This document shows, piece by piece, positions 18,302-29,586 of a stretch of 64,000 nucleotides of DNA. How positions within the stretch are numbered: position 1 is the first letter of the stretch; each line of letters opens with the position of its first letter. The stretch is from Enhydrobacter aerosaccus (lineage in GTDB: Bacteria > Pseudomonadota > Alphaproteobacteria > Reyranellales > Reyranellaceae), in contig CAIMEE010000420.1 of assembly GCA_903839865.1 (NCBI GenBank), positions 1 to 64,000 on the forward strand, read 5' to 3'. A program made the position numbers and the translations under genes. The notes under the pieces were generated by a model. The model was not told the origin of the DNA. It saw nothing but the letters and a program-made list of their open reading frames with translations, and did not search any database.

Positions 18302-19588
18302 CTAGCGTGCGCCGAAGGCGCGCTTCAGCTCGGTCACGAGGTCGAGACGTTCCCAGGAGAAGCTGCCGTCCTTCTCGGGCTTGCGGCCAAAGTGACCGTA
18401 GGCCGCGGTCTTCTGGTAGATCGGCTTGTTGAGCTGCAAGCCACGACGAATGTTCGTCGGACGCAGCGGGAAGACGTCGGCCAGAACCTTCTCGAGTTTG
18501 CGCTCATCGACCTTGCCGGTGCCCTGGGTGTCGACATAGAGCGACATCGGATCGGCAACGCCGATCGCGTAGGCGACCTGGATCAGGCAACGGTCGGCGA
18601 GGCCGGCGGCAACGACGTTCTTGGCGAGGTAGCGCGCGGCATAGGCAGCCGAGCGGTCGACCTTGGTCGGGTCCTTGCCGGAGAAGGCGCCGCCGCCGTG
18701 CGGGGCGTAGCCGCCGTAGGTGTCGACGATGATCTTGCGGCCGGTCAGGCCGCAGTCGCCGTCGGGACCGCCGACCACGAAGTTGCCGGTCGGATTGCAG
18801 AAGAAGTCGGCCGTCTTCTTGGGCATCCAGCCCTTGGGCAGCGACTTCTCGACATGGCCCGTGATCATCTCGCGGATCATGCCCGAGTTGTACTTCTTGC
18901 CCTTGGCGTTGGTTTCACGGTGCTGCGTCGAGACGACCACCTTGGTGGCGCCGACGGCCTTGCCGTTCACGTAGCGCACGGTGACCTGGCTCTTGGCGTC
19001 GGGCTGCAGGTCGGCGAGCTCGCCCGAGCGGCGAGCCTTGCTCAGCACCTCGAGGATCTTGTGCGAGAAGAAGATCGGGGCCGGCATGAACGAGTTCTTC
19101 TCGTATTCCTCCGAATCGCGGCAGGCGAAGCCGAACATCAGGCCCTGGTCGCCTGCGCCTTCCTGCTCGCCGAGATTGCCGCCCTTTTTCTTGGCGTCGA
19201 CGCCCATCGCGATGTCGGGCGACTGGCCGTGCAGCAGCACCTCAACATCGGCGCCATGGAACGAGAAGCCGTCCTGATCGTAGCCGATGTCACGGACCAC
19301 ATCGCGCGCGATCTCGGTCAGGGCCTCACGGTTGACGACGGTGTGCTTGCCGAATTTCTTCATGAAGGGCGCCGAGGCGCGGCCTTCGCCGGCGATCACG
19401 ATCTTGTTCGTGGTGACCAGGGTTTCGCAGCCCAGGCGGGTATTGGTATGGCTGTCGTCGGCGATGCCGAGCTTGATGTCGTTGGCAATGAACGCATCGA
19501 GGATCGCGTCAGAGATCTGGTCGCTGACCTTGTCCGGATGGCCTTCGGAAACCGATTCGCTAGTAAACAGATAGTCTTTGAGCGCCAT
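18302..19588 (-). CDS. metK: S-adenosylmethionine synthetase
   Basis: [63 protein letters not shown]. Confidence 0.98.
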   Translation of the reverse strand: MALKDYLFTSESVSEGHPDKVSDQISDAILDAFIANDIKLGIADDSHTNTRLGCETLVTTNKIVIAGEGRASAPFMKKFGKHTVVNREALTEIARDVVRDIGYDQDGFSFHGADVEVLLHGQSPDIAMGVDAKKKGGNLGEQEGAGDQGLMFGFACRDSEEYEKNSFMPAPIFFSHKILEVLSKARRSGELADLQPDAKSQVTVRYVNGKAVGATKVVVSTQHRETNAKGKKYNSGMIREMITGHVEKSLPKGWMPKKTADFFCNPTGNFVVGGPDGDCGLTGRKIIVDTYGGYAPHGGGAFSGKDPTKVDRSAAYAARYLAKNVVAAGLADRCLIQVAYAIGVADPMSLYVDTQGTGKVDERKLEKVLADVFPLRPTNIRRGLQLNKPIYQKTAAYGHFGRKPEKDGSFSWERLDLVTELKRAFGAR

Positions 19589-19769
19589 AGCACCCTCCAC
19601 CGATGTCACTGGACTCCGGGCAGGGCGGCAGGGCCGCCTACGTCCGGCTTAGCCTTTGTTTACGCGGTGGCAAGTCGTCCAAATCCGTCCGCGGCGGCGC
19701 CGGGTATCGACGCCGCGCCGCTAAAAACTCTACTTGGCGGTGGAAATCAAGAGGGGCGAGAGGGATGGA

Positions 19770-20225
19770 TCAGCGCCCCTTGCGACCGCCCAGGACCTCG
19801 GCATGGCTGGCGGCGCCCACGGCCTTGACCATTTCGAAGATACGCTTGCGTACACGGTTCTCGCGGATTTTGTAGTAGGCGCGCACCAGTTCGAGCGTCT
19901 CGCGCTTGATCAGGGGGTCTTTTTCCTGCTCGAACGGGGTGGAGGCCTCGCCGAACCCCTTTTTGCCGCGGCCCGACATCGGCCGTCCGGCCAGGGCGTT
20001 GGAGGGCATCTCGTCGAAAAAGTAGGAGACCGGCACGTCCAGAACCTTCGAGAATTCGAAGAGCCTGCTCGATCCGATGCGGTTGGAACCGCGCTCGTAC
20101 TTCTGAATTTGCTGGAAAGTGAGACCGACGGCGTTCCCGAGCTTCTCCTGGCTCATGCCCAGAAGTGTACGCCGTTGGCGCATGCGCGCACCCACATGAA
20201 CATCGACCGGATGTGATCTTGCCAT
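19770..20225 (-). CDS. XRE-family helix-turn-helix regulator
   Basis: VGARMRQRRTLLGMSQEKLGNAVGLTFQQIQKYERGSNRIGSSRLFEFSKVL. Confidence 0.93.
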   Translation of the reverse strand: MARSHPVDVHVGARMRQRRTLLGMSQEKLGNAVGLTFQQIQKYERGSNRIGSSRLFEFSKVLDVPVSYFFDEMPSNALAGRPMSGRGKKGFGEASTPFEQEKDPLIKRETLELVRAYYKIRENRVRKRIFEMVKAVGAASHAEVLGGRKGR

Positions 20226-20439
20226 GGCTGACGTGGTTCCTTTTGCCCTTGATTCTTCACAACGTCTGCGCGTGCTGCGAAATCACAACACGCCTGAAGT
20301 GCGCAAATCGGACCGAATCAGATGTGCATACATGCATATCTACTCGCCCTGAGTGCATATTACTTTACTGTTTCGAAAAAGGAATGCAAGCGAAGTTAGT
20401 ACGTTGAATTTGCACTAAATTCCTAGCCTGACGCCACTC

Positions 20440-21930
20440 TCAACTTTTGCGCTTTACACCCGCGCAAAGCCCCATCAGGACCAACACCGCCAGGACCGTC
20501 CAGTCGCGCCATCTAGAGTAGAAAGTTGCAACACGCGGTGGTGGTAGGACATGATCTATTACACCCTGTCTTTCCAGATCGAGCGACGCGAGCACCCGGC
20601 CGTAGGCATCGATCACGGCGGAGACACCGGTGTTGGCGGCGCGAACCATCGGCAGTCCTTCCTCGATGGCACGCAGGCGTGCGCTGGTGAGATGCTGGTA
20701 GGGACCGCTCGACGTGCCGAACCACGCATCGTTGGTGACATTGACCAGCCAGTACGGCCGCGCGCCCGGCCCCGTCACCGCCCCGGGAAAGATCGCCTCG
20801 TAGCAGATCGTCGGTGAAAATGGGGGCAGGCCCGGCAGCGCGAGCGTTACGAAGGAAGTGCCGACCTCGAACGAGCCGCGGCCGATCGCACCGCTGATCG
20901 GTGGAAACTCCTTGTGCCAGGGGATGTACTCGCCGAACGGCACGAGATGGACCTTGTCGTAGTACGCCCGGACCACAGCATTCGCGTCGATCGCCAGCAG
21001 GGAATTCCAGGCGCCGTCGGCGCGGTCCGCGGTGCCGCGGGCCATGCCGCCCAGCAGAAATCCGTTGGGCGGTGCGGCCGCGGCCATCGCCGGCAGGGCC
21101 GCCGACCCCGGCACGACGACGAAGGGCACGGCCGTCTCCGGCCACACGACGGCCGCCAGCCGCTCGAAGCCGGGACGCCGGCTGAGCTCGATCAGCTTCT
21201 GGAATTGCGCAGCGCGATCGTTGGCCGCCATCTTCTCCCGTTGCGGGACGTTGGGCTGGACAATGCGGATCACCGGTCCCGCAGATCCCTCGTCCGGCGC
21301 GGGCATCACGGCGAGACCCGCTCCACCGGCAGCGACGACAATCCCCAGCGCCACGATCGCCGCGCGCCAGCCGGCGGCCGGCGCTGCCAGGATCACGAAG
21401 GTGAGCGCGCCCATGCCGTAGACGCCGATCACGGCCGCACTCTGTAGAAGGGCCGGCGCGAAGGCCCAGACGTGACCCAGCGGATTCCAGGGAAGGCCGG
21501 TGAAGATGTGACCGCGCACCCACTCCGTCACCGTCCACAGGATCGCCAGCACCAGCAGCCGCCGGTAGCGGCTGTCGAGGTGAGGCCAACGTAGCGCCAG
21601 CCACCGCGCAGCACCGGCCGCCATCGCAGGGAAGACGCCCAGCACGACCGCGAGACCCAGCACGGCCGGCACGCCGAGCCAGGCGAAGTCGGCGGGCGGC
21701 ACGAAGAACGCTTCGGCCATCCAGTAGCAGCCGACAGCGAAATGGCCCCAGCCCCACGCCCAGGCTCGTAGGAAGGCAGCCTTGGGCGTCGGTGCGGCGT
21801 CCCAGTGGCGCACGAAGACCACGATGCCGACAACGCCGAGCGGCAGCCAGAACAACGGCGGCATCGCCAGCGCCGCGGCGACGCCGGCGAGGAACGCCGC
21901 GCCGTATATGCGCCAGGCGGGAGACTTCAT
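20440..21930 (-). CDS. lnt: Apolipoprotein N-acyltransferase
   Basis: WPETAVPFVV, YYDKVHLVPFGEYIPW, TICYEAIFPGAV, VNVTNDAWFGTSSGPYQHL. Confidence 0.96.
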   Translation of the reverse strand: MKSPAWRIYGAAFLAGVAAALAMPPLFWLPLGVVGIVVFVRHWDAAPTPKAAFLRAWAWGWGHFAVGCYWMAEAFFVPPADFAWLGVPAVLGLAVVLGVFPAMAAGAARWLALRWPHLDSRYRRLLVLAILWTVTEWVRGHIFTGLPWNPLGHVWAFAPALLQSAAVIGVYGMGALTFVILAAPAAGWRAAIVALGIVVAAGGAGLAVMPAPDEGSAGPVIRIVQPNVPQREKMAANDRAAQFQKLIELSRRPGFERLAAVVWPETAVPFVVVPGSAALPAMAAAAPPNGFLLGGMARGTADRADGAWNSLLAIDANAVVRAYYDKVHLVPFGEYIPWHKEFPPISGAIGRGSFEVGTSFVTLALPGLPPFSPTICYEAIFPGAVTGPGARPYWLVNVTNDAWFGTSSGPYQHLTSARLRAIEEGLPMVRAANTGVSAVIDAYGRVLASLDLERQGVIDHVLPPPRVATFYSRWRDWTVLAVLVLMGLCAGVKRKS

Positions 21931-21947
21931 CGCAGCGGTATGGGCGA

Positions 21948-22913
21948 TCAGGGCGCCGGCGGCGAGGAGACCGGCGGTCGCACGCGCAGGCGGCGGATGC
22001 GGCGGGGATCGACCTGCAAGATCTCGAACTCGACACCCGACGGATGGAGCACGACCTCGCCGCGCTCGGGGATGCGGCCGAGCAGCGAGAAGATCAGCCC
22101 GCCGACGGTGTCGACTTCGCGGCGCTCGTCTTCCGACACGACGGGGCCTATCTCCTGCTCCAGCAACTCGATCGGCGTGCGGCCGTTCATGTCGAGCGTG
22201 CCGTCGTTGCGGCGCGCCATGACCGGCGGTTGCGCCACGTCATGCTCGTCTTCGATCTCGCCCACGATCTCCTCGACCAGGTCCTCGATGGTGAGCAACC
22301 CGTCGGTACCGCCGAACTCGTCGACGACCAGCGCCATGTGCGTGCGTTGCCGGCGCATGTCGAGCAGCATGTCGAGCACGGGCATCGTCGGCGCCACGAA
22401 GACGACGCGGCGCAATATGTCGCGCAGATTGAATTTCTTGGCCGTGCCCCAGTAGACCAGCACGTCCTTGATGTGGACCATGCCGATCACGTCGTCGAGC
22501 GACTCCCGGTAGATCGGATAGCGCGAGTGCGCCTCGGTCTGGATCAGGCGCACGACCGCATCGATCGGCGTGTCGGCCGCGATGCCCACGATGTCGACAC
22601 GCGGCACCATGACGTCGCGTACGGTCTTGTCGCGCAGCTTCAGGATGTTGGCCAGCAACACGCGCTGGTCGTCGCTGATCGGCGTGTCGCTCTCGGGCGT
22701 CTCCTCGATCAGCTCCTCGATCGCCTCGCGCACCAGTTCGTTCTTGTCGCGCCGGCGCAGCTTGCGCACGAGGGCACGCCAGAAGCCGCCGCCAATGGGA
22801 AGACCGGGGGCGGAAGGTTCGGGGGTCGCACCGGAAGGTGCGGTTGGCACTTCTCCGGGCGATGTCGGGCTGCCGAGGCTCGTTTGTGGGCCTCGCGAGG
22901 TGGAGTCCGGCAT
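21948..22913 (-). CDS. Hemolysin family/CorC CBS-domain protein
   Basis: LRDKTVRDVMVPRVDIVGIAADTPI CBS domains, C-terminal CorC_HlyC domain. Confidence 0.92.
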   Translation of the reverse strand: MPDSTSRGPQTSLGSPTSPGEVPTAPSGATPEPSAPGLPIGGGFWRALVRKLRRRDKNELVREAIEELIEETPESDTPISDDQRVLLANILKLRDKTVRDVMVPRVDIVGIAADTPIDAVVRLIQTEAHSRYPIYRESLDDVIGMVHIKDVLVYWGTAKKFNLRDILRRVVFVAPTMPVLDMLLDMRRQRTHMALVVDEFGGTDGLLTIEDLVEEIVGEIEDEHDVAQPPVMARRNDGTLDMNGRTPIELLEQEIGPVVSEDERREVDTVGGLIFSLLGRIPERGEVVLHPSGVEFEILQVDPRRIRRLRVRPPVSSPPAP

Positions 22914-22963
22914 GGCTCTTAAGATAGGCTATCGGCCTTGCGTTGCAATGACGGAAGTTCCTG

Positions 22964-23794
22964 ATGCGTTCCTGTAGATTGCCCTCTGGCGCGGAAATGC
23001 CCGTTTTTGGCATCGGTACGTGGCGGATGGGCGAGAGCACGCGCCGCCGCGGCCAGGAGCTCGATGCCGTGCGCTACGCCCTCGACATCGGTTATCCGAT
23101 GATCGACACAGCCGAAATGTACGGCGACGGTGGCGCCGAGGAGATCGTGGGCGAGGCGATCAGGGACCGCAGGACACGGCCGTTCATCGTGAGCAAGGTT
23201 TACCCCCACAATGCCTCGTTGAGCGGCACGGTTGCGGCCTGCGAGCGCAGCCTGAAGCGCATGGGCATCGAGCGCATCGACCTCTACCTGCTGCACTGGC
23301 GCGGGGGCTCGCGGCTCGAGGATACGTTCACCGCCTTCCACAAGTTGAAGGCGGCAGGAAAGATCGGCGACTTCGGCGTCAGCAACTTCGATACCGACGA
23401 CATGGAAGACGCCGCGGAAGTCGACAAAGGACAGAACGGCAGCAACCAGATCCTTTACTGCCTGTCGCGGCGGGGTCCGGAGTTCGACCTGATCCCATGG
23501 ATGAAAAAGCGCGCGATCCCGCTGATGGCCTACTCGCCGCTCGATCAAGGCGGGCTGCTCGGCAAGGCGCCGCTCAAGAAGCTCGCGGCGGACGTTGGCT
23601 GCGCGCCGGCGCAGCTTGCTCTCGCGTGGCTGCTAGCCCAGCCGGGCGTGGTGACGATCCCGAAATCCTCAACGCGCGAACGCGTGAAGGAGAACTTCGG
23701 CGCGCTGGATGTGAAGCTGTCGCCCGACGTGATGGCCGCGCTCGACAAGGCGTTTCCATCGCCCAGGAGCAAGCAGTCGCTGCAGATGCTCTAG
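22964..23794 (+). CDS. Aldo/keto reductase
   Basis: FGIGTWRMGES, YPMIDTAEMYGDGGAEEIVGEAI, IDLYLLHWRG, IPKSSTRERVKENFGALD. Confidence 0.94.
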   Translation: MRSCRLPSGAEMPVFGIGTWRMGESTRRRGQELDAVRYALDIGYPMIDTAEMYGDGGAEEIVGEAIRDRRTRPFIVSKVYPHNASLSGTVAACERSLKRMGIERIDLYLLHWRGGSRLEDTFTAFHKLKAAGKIGDFGVSNFDTDDMEDAAEVDKGQNGSNQILYCLSRRGPEFDLIPWMKKRAIPLMAYSPLDQGGLLGKAPLKKLAADVGCAPAQLALAWLLAQPGVVTIPKSSTRERVKENFGALDVKLSPDVMAALDKAFPSPRSKQSLQML

Positions 23795-24258
23795 CGGACC
23801 TCGTACGGGTCGGCGATCCCAAGGCGTTTCAGGATGCGGCGCTCCAGCGCTTCCATGCGATCGGCGTCGGCGTCGCTGGTCTCGTGATCGTGTCCCAGCA
23901 GGTGGAGCGTGCCGTGCACCACGAGATGCACCAGGTGATCGGCCGGTGCCTTCTTCTGCTCCCGAGCCTCGCGCCATACCGTTTGCCGCGCCAGCACGAC
24001 GTCGCCCAGGAACGACTTCTCGCCGGACGGATAGGACAACACGTTGGTCGGCTTGTCCTTGCGGCGGTCCCGCTTGTTCAGCGCACGCACTGCCGCATCG
24101 TCTGCCAGCGCCACGGTGAGCGACTTGGCGCGGGCGCCGATCGCCACACGCGCGGCCTTGCGCACGAGGCGCTCGACGCCGGGCAGCGCCCGGCGCCACG
24201 CCGCGTCGAGCACGACGACGGTGCAGCTAGCGCCGGGCTTGCTGATCGCGCGCGTCAT
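23791..24258 (-). CDS. ybeY: Endoribonuclease YbeY
   Basis: LNKRDRRKDKPTNVLSYP...HLVVHGTLHLLGHDHE zinc motif. Confidence 0.95.
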   Translation of the reverse strand: MTRAISKPGASCTVVVLDAAWRRALPGVERLVRKAARVAIGARAKSLTVALADDAAVRALNKRDRRKDKPTNVLSYPSGEKSFLGDVVLARQTVWREAREQKKAPADHLVHLVVHGTLHLLGHDHETSDADADRMEALERRILKRLGIADPYEVR

Positions 24259-25180
24259 AGGCCTCGACGATGCGGGTCACCAGGTCGTGGCGCACCACAT
24301 CCTGCGAGGTGAGCCGCACGAAGCGGATGCCGTTCACGTTCTCCAGCGTCTCGATCGCATCGGTGAGGCCCGAGCGCTGGTTGTTCGGCAGGTCGGTCTG
24401 GCTCGGATCGCCGGTGATCACCATGCGCGAGCCCTCGCCCAGGCGCGTCAGGAACATGCGCATCTGCATCGGCGTGGTGTTCTGCGCTTCGTCGAGGATG
24501 ACGAAGCAGTGCGCGAGCGTGCGGCCGCGCATGAAAGCCAGCGGCGCGATCTCTATTTCGCCCGACTCCATGCGGTGCGCGATCTGCTCGGCCGGGATCA
24601 TGTCGTGCAGCGCGTCGTACAGCGGCCGCAGGTAGGGATCGATCTTTTCCTTGAGGTCGCCCGGCAGGAAGCCCAGCCGCTCCCCCGCCTCCACCGCCGG
24701 CCGCGACAGCACGATCCGCTCGACCTTGCCCGTAAGCAGCAGCGACACGCCCTGGGCCACGGCAAGATAGGTCTTGCCGCTGCCGGCCGGTCCCAGCGCG
24801 AACACCATGTCGCGCTCCCGCAGCGCCTGGAGATAGCCGCGCTGCCCGGGGGTGCGCGCGGCGATCGTGCGGCGGCGCGTGCGGATGCTCTCGCCGTCCA
24901 CGTTGCCGCTGTCGTCGCCGTTCTTGGCGAAGCGCACGGACGCCTCGACGTCGGCCATCTCGACCGACAGGCCACGCTTCAGCCGCTCGTAGAGGCCGGT
25001 CAGCGCCTTGCTCGCGACGGTCACCTCGTCGCCCTCGCCCGTCACGTCCATCTGGTTGCCGCGCGCGTTGAGCTGCGCGCCGGTGAGCGCCTCGATGCGG
25101 ACCAGGTTGGAATCGTGATGGCCGTAGAGCTGGGCGACCACCGAATTGTCGTCGAACGCCATCCGCTTGGTGATGCTCAC
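24227..25180 (-). CDS. PhoH family ATPase
   Basis: [59 protein letters not shown]. Confidence 0.96.
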   Translation of the reverse strand: MSITKRMAFDDNSVVAQLYGHHDSNLVRIEALTGAQLNARGNQMDVTGEGDEVTVASKALTGLYERLKRGLSVEMADVEASVRFAKNGDDSGNVDGESIRTRRRTIAARTPGQRGYLQALRERDMVFALGPAGSGKTYLAVAQGVSLLLTGKVERIVLSRPAVEAGERLGFLPGDLKEKIDPYLRPLYDALHDMIPAEQIAHRMESGEIEIAPLAFMRGRTLAHCFVILDEAQNTTPMQMRMFLTRLGEGSRMVITGDPSQTDLPNNQRSGLTDAIETLENVNGIRFVRLTSQDVVRHDLVTRIVEAYDARDQQARR

Positions 25181-26577
25181 GCGGCGACCTCATGCTGAAG
25201 CACGATCTCGCCGGAGAGGCTGTTGGCGTAACCTTCGATCAGGCGCGTCTCGACGATCCGGCCGATCAGGCGCGGCGAGCCTTGGGCATAAACCGACTGC
25301 AGCCACGGCGTCTTGCCGATCAGCTGGCCGGGCCGGCGGCCGGGCTCGGCGAACAACACCGGCACGATGCTGCCTGCCTTCGAGACGTTGAACGCGTGGG
25401 CGGTGCGGCCGAGCAGCGCCTGCAGCGCGGTCAGGCGGGCGACCTTCACGTTCTCCGGCACCTGCCCGTCCATCGCCGCTCCCGGGGTTCCGGGACGGCG
25501 GCTGTAGCGGAAGGAGTAAGCTCCGGCGAAGCCCACCTGTTCGATCAGCCGCATCGTATCGTCGAAGTCGGCATCGCTCTCGCCCGGGAAGCCGACAATG
25601 AAGTCGGACGACAGAGCGAGATCGGGCCGGGCCGTGCGCAGGCGGTCGGCCAGGCGCAGGAAGAGATCGCGCCCGTGCCCGCGGTTCATCGCTTCCAGGA
25701 TACGGTCTGATCCGGATTGCACCGGCAGATGCAGGTACGGCATCAGGTTCGGCACGCTGCCGTGCGCGGCGATCAGCTCGTCGTCCATGTCGCGTGGATG
25801 CGAGGTCATGTAGCGCAGGCGCGCCAGGCCATCGATCTCGGCGACCTCGCGGATCAGCCGCGCGAGCGACCAGGTCGAGCCGTCCGTAGCCTCGCCGTGA
25901 TAGGCGTTGACGTTCTGGCCGAGCAGCGTGATCTCGATCGCACCGGCCGCCACGAGCTGCCGCGCTTCGGCGATCACCGCCGCAACAGGCCGCGAATACT
26001 CCGCGCCGCGCGTGTAGGGCACGACGCAGAAGGTGCAGAACTTGTCGCAGCCTTCCTGGATCGACAGAAACGCCGAGCCGGCGCGGATGCCCTGCGGCGA
26101 CGGCATATGGTCGAACTTGCTTTCGGCCGGAAACTCGTTGTCGAGCACGCCGGCGCCCGGCAGGCGCTTGCCGGCCTTCACCATCGCGGTCTTGCGCTCG
26201 ACCTCGGCCAGCAGTTGCGGCAGGCGGTGATAGGCCTGCGGTCCCACGACGATGTCGACCGCGGGCTGGCGCTTCATGATTTCGGCGCCCTCGGCCTGGG
26301 CGACGCAGCCCGCCACGGCGATGGTGAGGTCGCGGCCCTCGGCCCGGCGCTCGTCCTTGGCGTCGCGCAGGCGGCCCAGCTCTGAATAGATCTTCTCCGA
26401 CGCATGCTCGCGGATGTGGCAGGTGTTCAGCACGACCAGGTCGGCCTGCTCCGGCGTCGACGCCAAGTCATAGCCCAGCGGCCGCAGGACGTCGGCCATG
26501 CGATCGGAGTCGTAGACGTTCATCTGGCACCCGTAGGTCCGGATGAAGACGTGCTTTCGGGCCTTTTCCGTGGTCAC
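25177..26577 (-). CDS. miaB: tRNA-2-methylthio-N6-dimethylallyladenosine synthase
   Basis: [35 protein letters not shown] radical SAM CxxxCxxC, TRAM domain. Confidence 0.97.
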   Translation of the reverse strand: MTTEKARKHVFIRTYGCQMNVYDSDRMADVLRPLGYDLASTPEQADLVVLNTCHIREHASEKIYSELGRLRDAKDERRAEGRDLTIAVAGCVAQAEGAEIMKRQPAVDIVVGPQAYHRLPQLLAEVERKTAMVKAGKRLPGAGVLDNEFPAESKFDHMPSPQGIRAGSAFLSIQEGCDKFCTFCVVPYTRGAEYSRPVAAVIAEARQLVAAGAIEITLLGQNVNAYHGEATDGSTWSLARLIREVAEIDGLARLRYMTSHPRDMDDELIAAHGSVPNLMPYLHLPVQSGSDRILEAMNRGHGRDLFLRLADRLRTARPDLALSSDFIVGFPGESDADFDDTMRLIEQVGFAGAYSFRYSRRPGTPGAAMDGQVPENVKVARLTALQALLGRTAHAFNVSKAGSIVPVLFAEPGRRPGQLIGKTPWLQSVYAQGSPRLIGRIVETRLIEGYANSLSGEIVLQHEVAA

Positions 26578-26610
26578 GGAGCGGCTTCTATCACCCGCGT
26601 CGCAGGGGGT

Positions 26611-27453
26611 CTAGGCGGCGGCCTTATCGCGCTCGGACGGCTGCTTGGCGGGTGGCGGCAGCAATTCCAGCCGTCCGGTGTTGGCCGCCTGGACGCCCGA
26701 GGATACCTGGCGGAAGCAGTGCTCGGCGAGCTTCTTGCGGTCGCCCAGGGTATCGATGTCGATCGGCGGAAAGAACGTCACAACGGCCTCGGTGTCGCCC
26801 AGGCACACCATCTGCCAGAGGTGCGGCACGAGATCGAGATCGCCGAACCAGGCGAACAGCGGCCGCCAGTACCGCCCGAGCGGAATGCCGTCGAGCCGCG
26901 TGTAGGAGATCGCCACCGGCTGGACCACGATCGGCTTGTCGTTGCGGCGGAGCTGGGCCACGCCGAACAGCGCGCTGCGAAAGGGCAGCACGCGGGTGCC
27001 GTCGCTGCTGGTGCCCTCGGGGAACAGCAGCAGATTGTCGCCGGTGTTGAGCCGCCGCATCATCTCGTCGCGGCTGGCGCTGGTCTTGCCCGACGAGCGC
27101 TCGATGAAGATCGTGCGCTGCGCCTTGGCCAGCGTGGAAAAGAACGGCCAGGTCGCGACCTCGGCCTTGGCCACGAAGCTGCCCGGTACCAATCCGCCCA
27201 TCACCTCGATGTCGAGGTAGGAGACGTGATTGCAGACGAACAGCGTCGGCGTCACGCCCGAGCGAACGCCGTGCACATGAACCTTGATGCCCAGGATGAA
27301 GCAGACGGTGCGATGATAGGCGACCGGCATCCAGCGGATGACGGGTTGAATCCGCAGCAGCAACGCAAGTGCGTAGATCGGCAACAGCGCGAGCGTCAGC
27401 ATGACGTAGCTCACCAGCCTGAAGGTGCCGCGCAGGGGAGAGCCGATCCACAT
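26611..27453 (-). CDS. 1-acyl-sn-glycerol-3-phosphate acyltransferase (PlsC/OlsA-like)
   Basis: VCNHVSYLDIEVMGG (HxxxxD) and LLLFPEGTSSDGTRVLPFRSALF. Confidence 0.92.
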   Translation of the reverse strand: MWIGSPLRGTFRLVSYVMLTLALLPIYALALLLRIQPVIRWMPVAYHRTVCFILGIKVHVHGVRSGVTPTLFVCNHVSYLDIEVMGGLVPGSFVAKAEVATWPFFSTLAKAQRTIFIERSSGKTSASRDEMMRRLNTGDNLLLFPEGTSSDGTRVLPFRSALFGVAQLRRNDKPIVVQPVAISYTRLDGIPLGRYWRPLFAWFGDLDLVPHLWQMVCLGDTEAVVTFFPPIDIDTLGDRKKLAEHCFRQVSSGVQAANTGRLELLPPPAKQPSERDKAAA

Positions 27454-27479
27454 TGAGGGTGTGGCTGCGTCCCGTCCCG

Positions 27480-28319
27480 CTAGCGAACGCCGCGCTCGTA
27501 GTGACGGATGTACTTTTCCGTCACGAGCTCGGTCTTGACGATGATGAAGACGTCGGTCGAGTTGAACTCGCTGTCGATCACCGCGCCGTCGCCGACGAAG
27601 CCGCCCAGCCGCAGGTAGCCCTTGATGATCGGCGGGACCCGCGCCATCGCCCGGCGCGGGTCGAAGCTGTCGGGCGGCATCATGTTCATGTCGACGAAGC
27701 GCTCGGCCAGGGCACGTACGCGGATCTCGGGCGGCGCGAGATGGTTGTGATAGAGATAGGAGAAGGCCTGCGCATGCTGCGACGGATCGGTGCCGGGAAA
27801 GCTCGCGCACCCGAACATGACCTTGATGTCGTAGTGGTAGCAGTAGAGCGCGATGCCGCGCCAAAGCATCTGCATGGTCGCGGTGTTGCGCGCATCCTTG
27901 GCGACGCACGAACGCCCGAGTTCCAGCACCTCGCCAGGAAAGTCGATCATCTTCTGGATGTCGTATTCGGCCGCCGAATAGAAGCGGCCGGCGCGGGCGG
28001 CAGCTTCGCGGCGGATCAGGCGGTAGGTGCCGACGATGCCCTCCGGTCCGTCACCCCGACGGCGGTCGAGCACCAGCAAGTGATCGCAGACGCGATCGAA
28101 TTCATCGAAGTCACGGCGCTCCAGCGCCATTTCGGCCGAGGGTCTGGCCGCCATCTCCTCGTAGAAGACGCGGTAGCGTAGCGCCTGCGCGGCATCGATC
28201 TCGGCCGGCGTCTGGGCCAGCCGGACCTCGAAATCGCCGGCCACGACCTGAACGATCTCCCGATTGGAGATCGGCGGGCCTAGAAGCTCGGACTCGCTGT
28301 CAGCACGATCAATGCGCAT
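27480..28319 (-). CDS. GNAT family acyltransferase (OlsB-like, ornithine-ACP N-acyltransferase family)
   Basis: LRYRVFYEEMAARPSAEM...DEFDRVCDHLLVLD...VLELGRSCV; adjacent acyltransferase gene resembles olsBA order. Confidence 0.85.
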   Translation of the reverse strand: MRIDRADSESELLGPPISNREIVQVVAGDFEVRLAQTPAEIDAAQALRYRVFYEEMAARPSAEMALERRDFDEFDRVCDHLLVLDRRRGDGPEGIVGTYRLIRREAAARAGRFYSAAEYDIQKMIDFPGEVLELGRSCVAKDARNTATMQMLWRGIALYCYHYDIKVMFGCASFPGTDPSQHAQAFSYLYHNHLAPPEIRVRALAERFVDMNMMPPDSFDPRRAMARVPPIIKGYLRLGGFVGDGAVIDSEFNSTDVFIIVKTELVTEKYIRHYERGVR

Positions 28320-28363
28320 GGATCATCCGCGGGAGGGCATTATCTAGCGGGTACAAGACGCGT

Positions 28364-28816
28364 CTAGTCATTTTTGACGGTTTTTTGACGGTCGGCTTTG
28401 CCGTCGACCGGCACGCCGTAGAGCTCGAGCCGATGGCCGACGAGGCGGTAGCCGGCCTTTTCGGCGATCCGCCGCTGCAGCTCCTCGATCTCGTCGTTGT
28501 GGAACTCGATGACCTTGCCCGACTGAATGTCGATCAGGTGGTCGTGGTGTTCGTCGGGGGTTTCCTCGTAGCGCGCGCGGCCGTCGCCGAAGTCGTGCTT
28601 GGCAAGAATGCCGGCTTCCTCGAACAGGCGGACGGTGCGGTAGACCGTGGCGATCGAAATGTTGGCGTCGACCGTGGTCGCGCGCTTGTGCAACGCCTCG
28701 ACATCCGGATGATCGGACGATTCGGAGAGCACGCGCGCGATGACGCGGCGTTGATCGGTCATCTTGAGACCGCGTTCGGCGCAGAGCGCCTCGAGTTTTG
28801 AACGGCTATCGGGCAT
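28364..28816 (-). CDS. fur: Fur family transcriptional regulator
   Basis: MTDQRRVIARVL, ISIATVYRTVRLFEEAGI, DEHHDHLIDIQSGKVIEFHNDEIE. Confidence 0.92.
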   Translation of the reverse strand: MPDSRSKLEALCAERGLKMTDQRRVIARVLSESSDHPDVEALHKRATTVDANISIATVYRTVRLFEEAGILAKHDFGDGRARYEETPDEHHDHLIDIQSGKVIEFHNDEIEELQRRIAEKAGYRLVGHRLELYGVPVDGKADRQKTVKND

Positions 28817-28862
28817 GTGGGGGCACCCTACACCGGCGGGCAAACAGGGTATAGTTGGCCGC

Positions 28863-29126
28863 ATGCACAGCCCGACCTCTCCCGGCGACGCCGACCCGTC
28901 GCGCAGCGACCAGACGATCGATATCACGGGCGAGGTCTGTCCGATGACGTTTGTGCGCACAAAATTGCGGCTGGAGCGCATGCGCCCAGGCGAAGTCCTG
29001 AGCGTGCGGTTGCGCGGCGAAGAGCCGTTGCGCAACGTGCCGAAGGCGGCGCGCGATGAGGGCCACTGCATTTTGTGGATAATACCGGAGGGTAGTGACC
29101 ATATCGTGACTATCCGCCGGGCCTGA
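28863..29126 (+). CDS. TusA-family sulfurtransferase
   Basis: IDITGEVCPMTFVRTKLRLERMRPGEVLSV (CPxTFV motif). Confidence 0.9.
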   Translation: MHSPTSPGDADPSRSDQTIDITGEVCPMTFVRTKLRLERMRPGEVLSVRLRGEEPLRNVPKAARDEGHCILWIIPEGSDHIVTIRRA

Positions 29127-29586
29127 GCGCCAGCCGCATCACCAGAGCATCGGCATTTGGTCCCGTCCCGCGCTGGTAGTAGCCCGCCCGCCGCCCAACC
29201 ACGCGAAAATCTTTCTGCCCGTAGAGCGAGCAGGCCGCCGGGTTGTCGGCGCCCACTTCGAGGAACAGCGACGCCGCACCAGCGGCGCGGGCACGCTCGA
29301 TCACGGCCTCCAGCAAGGCGCGGCCGGCACCCTGTCGGCGATGCCCGGCATCGACGGCAATGGTGAGAAGCTCCGCCTCATCGGCCACCACGCGGCTGAG
29401 CGCGACGCCGATTTCCTTGCCGCCGGAAAGGAGAAACACGCCGTTCACGCCGGGCGAGGCGCAGAGTTCAGCCATGTCCTGCCGTGTCCAGGCGCGTTCG
29501 CCGAGCGGCGTGAAAGCCGCGCGATGAAGGGCGGACGCCAGGTCGAGGTCAGGCACGCCGAGTGGACGTCGCTCGAAGCCGGCCAT
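29110..29586 (-). CDS. rimI: Ribosomal protein S18-alanine N-acetyltransferase
   Basis: GNAT fold AELLTIAVDAGHRRQGAGRALLEAVIERARAAGAASLFLEVGADNPAACSLYGQKDF; adjacent to tsaB. Confidence 0.92.
   Translation of the reverse strand: MAGFERRPLGVPDLDLASALHRAAFTPLGERAWTRQDMAELCASPGVNGVFLLSGGKEIGVALSRVVADEAELLTIAVDAGHRRQGAGRALLEAVIERARAAGAASLFLEVGADNPAACSLYGQKDFRVVGRRAGYYQRGTGPNADALVMRLALRPGG

Noticed and set aside
19589-19770. SAM riboswitch upstream of metK
   Set aside because: No recognisable SAM-II, SAM/SAH or other class core by eye; a covariance search would be needed.
16004-19828. 1274-aa plus-strand ORF
   Set aside because: Shadow of the ABC exporter and metK on the minus strand; no recognisable domain.
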